Origin: Emticicia sp965283955 | GTDB taxonomy: Bacteria > Bacteroidota > Bacteroidia > Cytophagales > Spirosomataceae | Assembly: GCA_965283955.1 (NCBI GenBank) | Contig: CBDIQW010000001.1 | Coordinates: forward strand, 1,736,001-1,800,000 | Length of the DNA: 64,000 nt | Reading direction: 5' to 3' | In this document: positions 29,794-36,507 of the stretch, in pieces | How positions within the stretch are numbered: position 1 is the first letter of the stretch | How the letters are laid out: each line of letters begins with the position of its first letter | Notes under the pieces: model-generated | What the model saw: the letters and a program-made list of their open reading frames with translations, nothing else | Told to the model about the DNA's origin: nothing | Databases searched by the model: none | Made by a program: the position numbers and the translations under genes

Positions 29794-29838
29794 TAAATGC
29801 TTTTTCTGATTTTAAAAGTGTCTTTTGATTTTTACTAT

Positions 29839-30204
29839 ATGACAAATTTTAAAGAATTACATATTTGGCAACGAAGCCACCAATTTGTATTAGAGATATA
29901 CTTTATAACAAAATCATTTCCAAAAGATGAATTATTTGGACTAACCAGTCAAATGAGAAGGTCTGCTGCTTCAATTCCAACCAATATTGCTGAAGGCTTC
30001 GGAAGGAATTCAGACGCGGAAATAAATCGTTTTTTGGTTATTTCTCAAGGTTCTGCCGCTGAACTTGAATATCAAATAATTCTTAGCAAAGACCTTAACT
30101 ATATTTCAACTGAAACATTCGACAAATTAAATTTAGAAATAACTGAAATCAGAAAAATGCTAAATTCTTTTGCCCAAAAGGTCAGACAGAGAATTAGGGA
30201 GTAA
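29839..30204 (+). CDS. four helix bundle protein (23S rRNA IVS-protein family)
   Basis: The frame opens at 29797, but the start is set at the ATG at 29839 (MTNFKELHIWQRSHQF), which is where this family begins; the product has 121 residues. Signatures are the N-terminal LHIWQRSHQFVLEIY, the central GLTSQMRRSAASIPTNIAEG, and ELEYQIILSKDLNYI in helix 3. The family was first seen in intervening sequences of 23S rRNA genes; stand-alone copies in Bacteroidota have no settled function. It is inserted on the opposite strand between the ATPase and adaptor genes and is flanked by inverted heptad repeats, which suggests a small mobile unit that split an operon. Confidence 0.85.
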   Translation: MTNFKELHIWQRSHQFVLEIYFITKSFPKDELFGLTSQMRRSAASIPTNIAEGFGRNSDAEINRFLVISQGSAAELEYQIILSKDLNYISTETFDKLNLEITEIRKMLNSFAQKVRQRIRE

Positions 30205-30262
30205 GACTTGGAGAGGTTTTAGGGATTAGTTTTTGAGAAATTATATTTTTAAACTTTTTTCC

Positions 30263-30304
30263 TCTAAAACCTACGACCTAACACCTACAACCTAATACCT
30301 AAAA
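30263..30304. repeat. degenerate heptad repeat, six units, inverted
   Basis: Read on the minus strand, six gapless units follow the pattern TNNTAGG: TTTTAGG, TATTAGG, TTGTAGG, TGTTAGG, TCGTAGG, TTTTAGA. The first unit contains the TAG stop codon of the adaptor gene (30299-30301). Two further loose units (TTTTAGG, GATTAGT) lie on the plus strand at 30217-30230. Confidence 0.75.
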
Positions 30305-31546
30305 ACTCAAAACCTCATTATCCCCAAAATTCTCGTACGAACTCGTAATTACTTGCTCGCCTACTTGTAAGCCTTCTAAGACCTCGAAATATTCTGGATT
30401 TTTACGCCCCAAAGTTATCTTGCGTTTCGATGCTTTTTTGCCCGATTTATCTAAAACATAGACCCAATTTCCGCCCGTGTCAGAGAAAAATCCGCCTACT
30501 GGAATCAATACTGCTTTGGTAGCTTTGCCCAATTCTAAGCGAATCGGAGACGATTGTCCACGTTTGATTCCTTCGGGAACACCTTTCGGGAAAATCATAT
30601 CTACCTGAAAACGTCCACTGCGTACTTCGGGATAAATCTTTGTAATCTCTAACGCATAATCTTTACCGTTGAACTCGAACGAACCGCCCAAGCCTGCAAA
30701 AATTCTCGAAATATAATGTTCGTCAATATCCACTCGCATCTTGAAACCATTCAAATCATCAATTTGTCCGATGTTCTGCCCTTGATTGATATTCGAACCA
30801 ACTTCTACATCAATGCTTGAAAGCAAACCGCCAACTGGAGCTTTCACTACCAAGTTTTCGAGGGTTTCACGCCATAATTGCACGTTTTTTTGCGTTCTTT
30901 CGAGCGTTCCTTCGAGTTGTTTTATCTGCATTGCCGCATTTTCTTCTTGGTATTTTGATGATTCAAGCGTGATTTCACGTTGTTTGATGAGTTTATCATA
31001 ATCACGTTTCGATTTCAAAAAATCTGATTCGGCAATCACCTTATCGTTATTCAACCTTTTATTTCTATCGTATAAATCTTTGGCTTGGTCAATCTGAAAC
31101 TCAAGGTCGTTGAGCGTTTGGCGAATCGTAAACTTCTCTACTTTTAAGCGTTGGCGAGTATTTTGTAGGTCATTTACCAATCGACTCGCTTCGGTTTCCG
31201 ACTGCAAGAAATTGAGTTTAAGATTCTGATTTTCAAGTTTCAAAATTACTTGTCCTTGTTTTACCATATTTCCTCCATCCACTACTTTTTCTTTCACATA
31301 TCCACCCACAATGGCATCGAGTCTGATAGTTTTTAGAGGTAAAACTACGCCCGTCACGACAATGAATTCATCAAAATCGCCCTGACTTACGGTCGAAACC
31401 GTTAGTTTATCTTTTTCAACATTGAGTTTTGAACGCTTATCGGCAAAAGCAAATTGCCATACTAAAAATACGGCCAATAATGCACCTCCACCAATCATTG
31501 CAATTCGCTGTGTGTTCCAAAACTTTTTCTGTATCTGTCTGTCCAT
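30299..31546 (-). CDS. HlyD/MFP-family periplasmic adaptor
   Basis: The start is set at 31544-31546 (MDRQIQKKFWN) instead of the upstream TTG at 31609, because a sigma-54-like element overlaps that TTG; this gives 415 residues. A single N-terminal membrane segment (MIGGGALLAVFLVWQFAF) is followed by a half lipoyl domain (VVDGGNMVKQGQVILKLE). A long coiled coil rich in Lys, Glu and Gln comes next, then the second lipoyl half (VKAPVGGLLSSIDVEVGS) and a beta-barrel part. Such adaptors bridge inner-membrane permeases to an outer-membrane factor; no TolC-like gene is visible here. It sits upstream of the ATPase and permeases in the same orientation. Confidence 0.9.
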   Translation of the reverse strand: MDRQIQKKFWNTQRIAMIGGGALLAVFLVWQFAFADKRSKLNVEKDKLTVSTVSQGDFDEFIVVTGVVLPLKTIRLDAIVGGYVKEKVVDGGNMVKQGQVILKLENQNLKLNFLQSETEASRLVNDLQNTRQRLKVEKFTIRQTLNDLEFQIDQAKDLYDRNKRLNNDKVIAESDFLKSKRDYDKLIKQREITLESSKYQEENAAMQIKQLEGTLERTQKNVQLWRETLENLVVKAPVGGLLSSIDVEVGSNINQGQNIGQIDDLNGFKMRVDIDEHYISRIFAGLGGSFEFNGKDYALEITKIYPEVRSGRFQVDMIFPKGVPEGIKRGQSSPIRLELGKATKAVLIPVGGFFSDTGGNWVYVLDKSGKKASKRKITLGRKNPEYFEVLEGLQVGEQVITSSYENFGDNEVLSF

Positions 31547-31593
31547 TGTACTAAATGCGGTTGTCTTTTCTAATTCATTTTTCTCAAATTTAT

Positions 31594-31609
31594 TCCAAAG
31601 CTGTGCCAA
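31594..31609 (-). promoter_or_regulatory. candidate sigma-54 promoter for the transporter operon
   Basis: The minus strand reads TTGGCAC-AGC-TTTGGA. The -24 half is a perfect TTGGCAC; the -12 half is TTTGGA where TTGCA is expected, and the spacing is one base short of standard. It lies 48 nt before the adaptor ATG, next to the divergent sigma-54-type regulator gene. Support comes mainly from context. Confidence 0.4.
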
Positions 31610-31707
31610 AAAGACAATCCACTGATTATCAACAACTTACAAAAATAGACGTATTTTAATGTGTCCATTATCGTGGCATGGTTAAATGATTCGGACGGAG
31701 TTTATCA

Positions 31708-31776
31708 ACCACTAAGGAACTAAGAAACACTAAGAAAACGACTCAGATACTTAGTGTTTCTTAGTTCCTTAGTGGT
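31708..31776. repeat. 27-bp perfect inverted repeat in the divergent promoter region
   Basis: Arms 31708-31734 and 31750-31776 (core actaaggaactaagaaacac) pair perfectly across a 15-nt loop. The rest of the region 31547-31858 is AT-rich and holds the candidate sigma-54 element but no gene. The hairpin lies between adaptor and regulator and ends 82 nt before the regulator start. It has no U-tract. It could be a REP-like element or a barrier between the two transcripts. Confidence 0.85.
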
Positions 31777-31858
31777 GAAATAAACAAAATCTTGTTAGTT
31801 CTTGATTGAGGTCTAAATTTTTTGTCATAGATTCGCTAAAAGAAAAAGCTAAAAGAAA

Positions 31859-33196
31859 ATGTCGAAACTCCTGATAATTGATGATGATGTTGATGTGCTA
31901 AGTGCCGCTAAGTTATTCTTGAAACGCCACTTCACGCAAGTGGATATTGAGAAAAATCCCGAACGGATTCCGTTTTTGATTACCAATGGCGGCTACGATG
32001 TGGTTTTGCTCGATATGAACTTTACTCGTGATGTAAATACGGGCAAAGAAGGCTTCGAATGGCTCGACCGCATTCTGGACATTGATCCACGAATTTCGGT
32101 AGTACTTTTTACTGCTTATGGTGATGTTGAAATGGCCGTGAGAGCCATAAAAATGGGGGCGGTTGATTTTGTTTTGAAACCGTGGGAAAATACCAAGCTA
32201 CTCGAAACCATGCAGTCGGCCTATGAAATGCGATTGCAAAAAACAGGTAAGGGTGAAGAAAAGAAAAAGCCAATCAGCAAAGTAGAAATCATTGGCAGTA
32301 GCCCCGCAATGCTCAAAATTTTTGAAACCATTGAGCGAGTAGCAGCTACTGATGCAAATATTTTGATTTTGGGAGAAAACGGAACTGGTAAAGACTTAAT
32401 AGCGAGGTCGTTACACGAAAAGTCGAATCGTGCAGAAATGACCTTTGTACATTCAGATTTGGGTGCAATTTCGGAGACTTTGTTTGAAAGTGAGCTTTTC
32501 GGACACGTAAAAGGAGCGTTTACCGATGCTCGTGAAGACCGAACAGGAAGGTTTGAAGAAGCTAACGGCGGCACAATTTTCTTAGATGAAATTGGCAATA
32601 TTCCGCTGCCTTTACAAGCCAAATTATTGAACGTTTTACAAAACCGAAGCGTAACAAAAGTTGGCTCAAACAAACCCAAAAACATTGATATTCGACTGAT
32701 TTGTGCCACCAACGAGCCAATCTACGACCGAGTTGCTCAACGCACTTTCCGCCAAGATTTACTTTATAGAATCAATACCATTGAAATAAAACTTCCTGCA
32801 CTGCGTGAACGCCCCGAAGATATTTTGCCTTTGGCGGAGCATTTTTTGAAGATTTACCGCAAAAAATATAATCGACCAGTTAGTAGTATTAGTGCGGCTT
32901 TGGGTAAGCAATTGCAGCGGTATCATTGGGCAGGAAACGTGCGTGAATTACAACACGCCGTTGAGCGGGCAGTGATACTTTCGCAAGGAAATGCCCTGCA
33001 ACCCGAAGATTTTTTCTTCGAGACAAGACAAGAAACAGCACCTTCATTCGACCAAACTTACCAATTAGAAGAGGTAGAGAAGATGCTGATTATCAAGACC
33101 TTAAAAAAGTTCAACGGAAACATCACCGATGCCGCACGAGAAATGGGCCTTACTCGTCAGGCTCTTTATCGGAGAGTGGAGAAGTATGGGATTTAA
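31859..33196 (+). CDS. sigma-54-type response regulator (NtrC/AtoC family), GAFTDA variant
   Basis: It has 445 residues. The receiver domain spans about 1-120, with acidic DDD at 8-10 and the phospho-acceptor Asp52 in VVLLDMN. The AAA+ domain (about 145-370) has Walker A GENGTGKD and Walker B GGTIFLDEIG, and a Fis-type helix-turn-helix forms the end (ITDAAREMGLTRQALYRRV). The loop that normally reads GAFTGA is GAFTDA here, in GHVKGAFTDARED. GAFTGA contacts sigma-54, so the change may alter or remove that contact, although I recall this variant in other Bacteroidota regulators. The gene diverges from the adaptor-ATPase-permease operon, its most likely target. No histidine kinase follows. Confidence 0.9.
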   Translation: MSKLLIIDDDVDVLSAAKLFLKRHFTQVDIEKNPERIPFLITNGGYDVVLLDMNFTRDVNTGKEGFEWLDRILDIDPRISVVLFTAYGDVEMAVRAIKMGAVDFVLKPWENTKLLETMQSAYEMRLQKTGKGEEKKKPISKVEIIGSSPAMLKIFETIERVAATDANILILGENGTGKDLIARSLHEKSNRAEMTFVHSDLGAISETLFESELFGHVKGAFTDAREDRTGRFEEANGGTIFLDEIGNIPLPLQAKLLNVLQNRSVTKVGSNKPKNIDIRLICATNEPIYDRVAQRTFRQDLLYRINTIEIKLPALRERPEDILPLAEHFLKIYRKKYNRPVSSISAALGKQLQRYHWAGNVRELQHAVERAVILSQGNALQPEDFFFETRQETAPSFDQTYQLEEVEKMLIIKTLKKFNGNITDAAREMGLTRQALYRRVEKYGI

Positions 33197-33259
33197 TTTG
33201 TGTAAATTCAAAATAATATTTGTGTAAATTCAAAATAATATTTGTGTAAATTCAAAATA
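33197..33259 (+). repeat. three tandem copies of a 22-bp repeat
   Basis: The unit tttgtgtaaattcaaaata plus ata occurs at 33197-33218 and 33219-33240 without any mismatch. A third copy at 33241-33259 matches for 19 bp. The run fills the space between the regulator stop and the DUF4143 ATPase start (33291). Spacing of two helical turns would suit cooperative binding of a repressor. Confidence 0.85.
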
Positions 33260-33290
33260 TCGAATACATTTATTTGATAATCAATAATTT

Positions 33291-34442
33291 ATGATAGAAA
33301 GACAGATATTAGCAAAAATTTTATTTTTAAAAGATAAATACCCAATAATTGCCTTGACAGGCCCACGCCAGTCGGGGAAAACTACGCTATTACAAAGTGC
33401 TTTTCCAGACTACCAATACCTTTCACTCGAAGACCCAAATAACAGAGAATTTGCAGAAACTGACCCTAAAGGTTTTTTAAAAAAATACAGAGAGAGAGTG
33501 GTTTTTGATGAAATTCAGCGAGTACCGCAATTATTTTCTTATATTCAAGGCATTGTTGATGAATCTAAACAAATGGGGCAATTTATTTTGTCAGGTTCAC
33601 AGAATTTTCAATTATTACGCAGTATAACACAAAGTTTGGCTGGTCGGGTTGCATTATTCAAATTATTACCTTTCGATTTTAAAGAACTTTCAAAATATCA
33701 ATTATTGTCAAAAAACTACGATGAAATATTGATAAAAGGCTTTTATCCTGCCATATTCGACCGAAAAATCCCTTCGACTGATTTTTATGTCAATTACATA
33801 CAAACTTATGTAGAACGAGATGTAACCGAACTCATAAAAATTCATGAACTACGACAGTTTAGGGCATTTTTAGGGCTTTGTGCAAGTCGAGTTGGGCAGT
33901 TATTAAATTTAAATTCGCTGGCAAATGAGTGTGGTATTTCGCAACCAACCGCAAAGGCTTGGTTCTCAATTTTGGAAAGTAGTTATATTATTTTTCAACT
34001 TCAACCCTATTATCAAAATTTTAGCAAAAGGGTTGTAAAAACGCCTAAACTCTATTTCTATGATACGGGTTTATTGTGCTATTTATTAGGTATTAGAGAG
34101 ACGGTTTCATTGACAACTAATCAATTTAAAGGAAATCTATTTGAAAATTTAGTCATTGCCGAGCTTCAAAAACAAAACCACCATCAGTATCTACATAAAG
34201 ACTTTTATTTTTGGCGAGATTCTCACGGAAATGAAGTAGATTTAGTTATTCCAGTGGCTAATATGCTTGATATTTTTGAGATAAAAGCTTCTGAAACCAT
34301 TACTTCACAGCAATTTAAAGGCTTAGATTATCTTCAACAAATTGCACAAAGTGCCGTTGCCAATAAGACTTTGATATACGGCGGAAATGAAAGTCAAGCT
34401 CGCACCAATTATCAAGTTAAGGCTTGGAATGATTTGTTTTAA
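33291..34442 (+). CDS. AAA_14/DUF4143 ATP-binding protein
   Basis: It has 383 residues. The N-terminal AAA_14 ATPase has Walker A GPRQSGKTT at 24-32 and Walker B RVVFDEIQ at 69-76, with a sensor-like LSGSQNF near 103. A central winged-helix-like part (NSLANECGISQPTAKAW) follows. The C-terminal DUF4143 domain has PD-(D/E)XK-like residues NEVD at 314-317 and EIK at 330-332. The family is widespread and often present in many copies in Bacteroidota; no mechanism is agreed. It is preceded by tandem 22-bp repeats and followed 42 nt later by a stray piece of a response-regulator gene, so it appears to have been inserted at a place where a regulator gene once lay. Confidence 0.85.
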   Translation: MIERQILAKILFLKDKYPIIALTGPRQSGKTTLLQSAFPDYQYLSLEDPNNREFAETDPKGFLKKYRERVVFDEIQRVPQLFSYIQGIVDESKQMGQFILSGSQNFQLLRSITQSLAGRVALFKLLPFDFKELSKYQLLSKNYDEILIKGFYPAIFDRKIPSTDFYVNYIQTYVERDVTELIKIHELRQFRAFLGLCASRVGQLLNLNSLANECGISQPTAKAWFSILESSYIIFQLQPYYQNFSKRVVKTPKLYFYDTGLLCYLLGIRETVSLTTNQFKGNLFENLVIAELQKQNHHQYLHKDFYFWRDSHGNEVDLVIPVANMLDIFEIKASETITSQQFKGLDYLQQIAQSAVANKTLIYGGNESQARTNYQVKAWNDLF

Positions 34443-34484
34443 AAATACAAAAGACTTAAAAATTATTTTTCAAGCCTTTTGCAT

Positions 34485-34562
34485 AACATCACCGACGCAG
34501 CCCGAGAAATGGGACTTACCCGACAGGCTCTTTACAGGAGAGTGGAGAAGTATGGGATTTGA
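34485..34562 (+). pseudogene. orphan C-terminal fragment of a second response regulator
   Basis: These 26 codons, NITDAAREMGLTRQALYRRV plus EKYGI and a TGA stop, repeat exactly the protein end of the regulator at 31859-33196. At DNA level the two copies differ at 9 of 78 positions, all synonymous (including TAA versus TGA). Nothing upstream of 34485 matches. The fragment must come from a once functional paralog of the regulator whose body has been lost or replaced, and not from a recent duplication of the same gene. Confidence 0.85.
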
Positions 34563-34621
34563 TGTTTGTAACTTCTTGGTGCGACTATTTATTGATGAGA
34601 ATCAAACTTCAGTTTATCAAC

Positions 34622-34653
34622 AAAAAAGGCATTTGCTTTCAAAACAAATGCCC
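34622..34653 (-). terminator. greA terminator
   Basis: On the minus strand ggcatttg (from 34652) pairs with caaatgcc (to 34628) over a 9-nt loop, followed by six T. It lies 26 nt downstream of the greA stop. Confidence 0.8.
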
Positions 34654-34678
34654 TTTACTATATATCTCAAGCGGGAAA

Positions 34679-35152
34679 TTATCTCGTAATCTCCAAAATT
34701 TCTACTTCAACAATACCTGCTGGTGCTTGAATTTCGGCAATTTCACCGAGTTTTTTACCAAATAAACCCTTCCCAAATGGAGAGTTGATTGAAATTTTAC
34801 CTAATTTCAAATCAGCTTCTTCTTCAGCTACCAATGTATATGACATCATAGCTCCATTTTTTTTGTTTTTGATTTTCACTTTTGATAACAACGAAACCTT
34901 CGATGTATCAATCGTTGATTCATCCAAAATACGTGCATTTGCCACAATCTCTTCAAGCTTCGAGATTTCCATTTCCATCAAACCTTGTGCATCTTTGGCA
35001 GCATCGTATTCGGCATTTTCCGACAAATCGCCTTTGTCACGAGCTTCCGCAATTTGGGCAGCAATCGCCGAGCGACCTTTAAATTTTAGTTCGTGAAGTT
35101 TATTTTTTAGGTTATTAAAACCTTCTTCTGTGTAATATTGAATTTTTGACAT
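34679..35152 (-). CDS. greA: transcription elongation factor GreA
   Basis: It has 157 residues, the standard length. GreA enters the RNA polymerase secondary channel and stimulates cleavage of backtracked RNA. The N-terminal coiled coil (about 1-75) has the tip motif with acidic residues in ARDKGDLSENAEYDAAKDAQG, and the C-terminal FKBP-like domain ends with INSPFGKGLFGKKLGEIAEI, the usual GreA signature. Its ATG (35150-35152) follows a leader that holds two terminator-like hairpins, so expression is probably controlled by early termination. Convergent with the regulator fragment, separated by its own terminator. Confidence 0.95.
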   Translation of the reverse strand: MSKIQYYTEEGFNNLKNKLHELKFKGRSAIAAQIAEARDKGDLSENAEYDAAKDAQGLMEMEISKLEEIVANARILDESTIDTSKVSLLSKVKIKNKKNGAMMSYTLVAEEEADLKLGKISINSPFGKGLFGKKLGEIAEIQAPAGIVEVEILEITR

Positions 35153-35166
35153 AACATTATTAAATT

Positions 35167-35190
35167 TAAAAACCCCTAATGCTTAGGGGT
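35167..35190 (-). terminator. terminator-like hairpin in greA leader, proximal
   Basis: On the minus strand acccctaa pairs with ttaggggt over a 3-nt loop and is followed by TTTTT. It ends 15 nt before the greA start codon, so it cannot terminate an upstream gene: no minus-strand gene lies upstream. It can act as attenuator of greA or form the 3' end of a short leader RNA. Confidence 0.75.
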
Positions 35191-35194
35191 GAGA

Positions 35195-35222
35195 CAAAAA
35201 AAACGGCGAAAATTTCGACCGT
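35195..35222 (-). terminator. terminator-like hairpin in greA leader, distal
   Basis: On the minus strand ACGG-U-CGAA pairs with UUCG-CCGU (one bulged U, 3-nt loop) followed by eight T. Together with the hairpin at 35167-35190 this gives two consecutive intrinsic terminators between the greA promoter and the start codon. Confidence 0.7.
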
Positions 35223-35322
35223 CCCTGAATAAAATTGACTTTTTATTCCAGAAACTACGTTATTTTCGAGTGAAACAAGACTTTATTTGTTCGTTTTCTT
35301 TTCATTTGCTTATTTTGAGTAA

Positions 35323-35350
35323 CAAAGGTACAAAGTTTTTTAAAAATCAA
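35323..35350 (-). promoter_or_regulatory. greA promoter
   Basis: On the minus strand TACCTTTG (35330-35323) matches the Bacteroidota -7 consensus TAnnTTTG, with TTG at 35350-35348 as -33 element, 17 nt upstream. Predicted leader length to greA is about 160 nt. Confidence 0.6.
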
Positions 35351-35388
35351 GAGATTTTTAAAGCCACATTATTTATAACGAAAATCTA

Positions 35389-36300
35389 ATGAAAATAGTT
35401 TTTATGGGTACGCCAGATTTTGCTGTGGCGAGTTTGAAAGCATTGGTAGAAAGCGGAAAAGAAGTCGTGGCCGTAATTACAGCTCCCGATAAACCTTCGG
35501 GGAGAGGATTGGTAATGAACGAGACTCCCGTAAAGAAATACGCCGTTTCGCAGGGCATTCCTGTCTTGCAACCAGAGAAACTGAAAAACCCAGAATTTCT
35601 CGAACAATTACGCAGTTATCAAGCTGATTTACAAATAGTTGTGGCATTCAGAATGTTACCCGAAGTAGTTTGGAATATGCCTCGTCTCGGTACTTTCAAT
35701 TTACATGGTTCGCTTTTACCACAATATCGTGGAGCTGCTCCTATCAATTGGGCGGTAATTAATGGAGAAACAGAAACAGGCGTGACGACATTTTTCTTAC
35801 AGCACGAAATTGATACTGGAAATGTAATTTTCGCTGAAAAAACGCCAATTCTTCCCGAAGATAATGCAGGGACGATTCATGATAAATTGATGGAAATCGG
35901 AGCGGGTTTAGTTGTGAAAACCGTAGAAGCAATCGAGGCAGGAAATTACCCACAGATTCCGCAAGATATGAGTGCTGAACTAAAATCTGCACCTAAAATT
36001 TTTAAAGAAACTTGCCAAATTGATTGGAATTTATCGGCCGAAAGAATCCATAATTTCGTACGTGGACTTTCACCCTACCCTGCCGCTTGGACTACGCTAA
36101 ATGACAAAACTTGCAAAATCTACAAAACTGAAATTGGAGAAACTGCCAATGATTCGGCAGAAATAGGGAGTTTCAAAACCGATGGAAAAACTTACCTTGA
36201 TTTTAAAAGTGCTGATAAATGGATAAAAATCAAAGAACTCCAACTCGAAGGCAAAAAACGCATGGGAGTTGAGGAGTTTTTGAGAGGTTTTAGAGCGTAA
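35389..36300 (+). CDS. fmt: methionyl-tRNA formyltransferase
   Basis: It has 303 residues. It formylates initiator Met-tRNA using 10-formyl-tetrahydrofolate. The N-terminal hydrolase domain starts KIVFMGTPDFAV and contains the catalytic Asn and His in FNLHGSLLPQYRGAAP and the Asp in HEIDTGNVIF. The C-terminal OB-like tRNA-binding domain (about 205-303) includes GLSPYPAAWT. Divergent from greA, with the two promoters sharing the 236-bp gap. Start at ATG 35389 fits the family N-terminus exactly. Confidence 0.97.
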   Translation: MKIVFMGTPDFAVASLKALVESGKEVVAVITAPDKPSGRGLVMNETPVKKYAVSQGIPVLQPEKLKNPEFLEQLRSYQADLQIVVAFRMLPEVVWNMPRLGTFNLHGSLLPQYRGAAPINWAVINGETETGVTTFFLQHEIDTGNVIFAEKTPILPEDNAGTIHDKLMEIGAGLVVKTVEAIEAGNYPQIPQDMSAELKSAPKIFKETCQIDWNLSAERIHNFVRGLSPYPAAWTTLNDKTCKIYKTEIGETANDSAEIGSFKTDGKTYLDFKSADKWIKIKELQLEGKKRMGVEEFLRGFRA

Positions 36301-36437
36301 TTTATAATTAGATACTGGTTATTAGAGAATTAGTTATAAGTTTATTTTATGGATAAACCTTATAATTTTTATAGTTAATTCTTACATCCCAACGTTTTCT
36401 TACCGAACTTTGCAATCAGAAATTACGTAAATCATGT

Positions 36438-36476
36438 AAGACAAGGTTGGACGCAACTCCGATTCCAACTTGTCTT
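36438..36476 (+). terminator. hairpin with U-tract between fmt and hemB
   Basis: The left arm around 36438-36451 (aagacaaggttgga) pairs with 36464-36476 (tccaacttgtctt) with one bulge, followed by TTT. It ends only 32 nt before the hemB start and lies 137 nt after the fmt stop, so it may be the fmt terminator or a leader attenuator of hemB. Its CAAG-TTG core resembles the palindromes at 46558, 46626 and 48049. Confidence 0.6.
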
Positions 36477-36507
36477 TTTGAATCAACTTGGACAAATAAT
36501 AAAAAAT

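Noticed and set aside
29743..30304. Telomere-like TTAGGG repeats marking a linear replicon end
   Set aside because: The heptads are degenerate, short and lie inside a gene cluster that continues on both sides.
33197..33259. Tandem 22-bp repeats as a CRISPR array
   Set aside because: The units are adjacent with no spacers and no cas gene is near; it is a simple tandem repeat.
34485..34562. Target-site duplication made by recent insertion of the DUF4143 gene
   Set aside because: Nine synonymous differences in 78 bp are too many for a recent duplication and show selection at codon level; a paralog remnant fits better.
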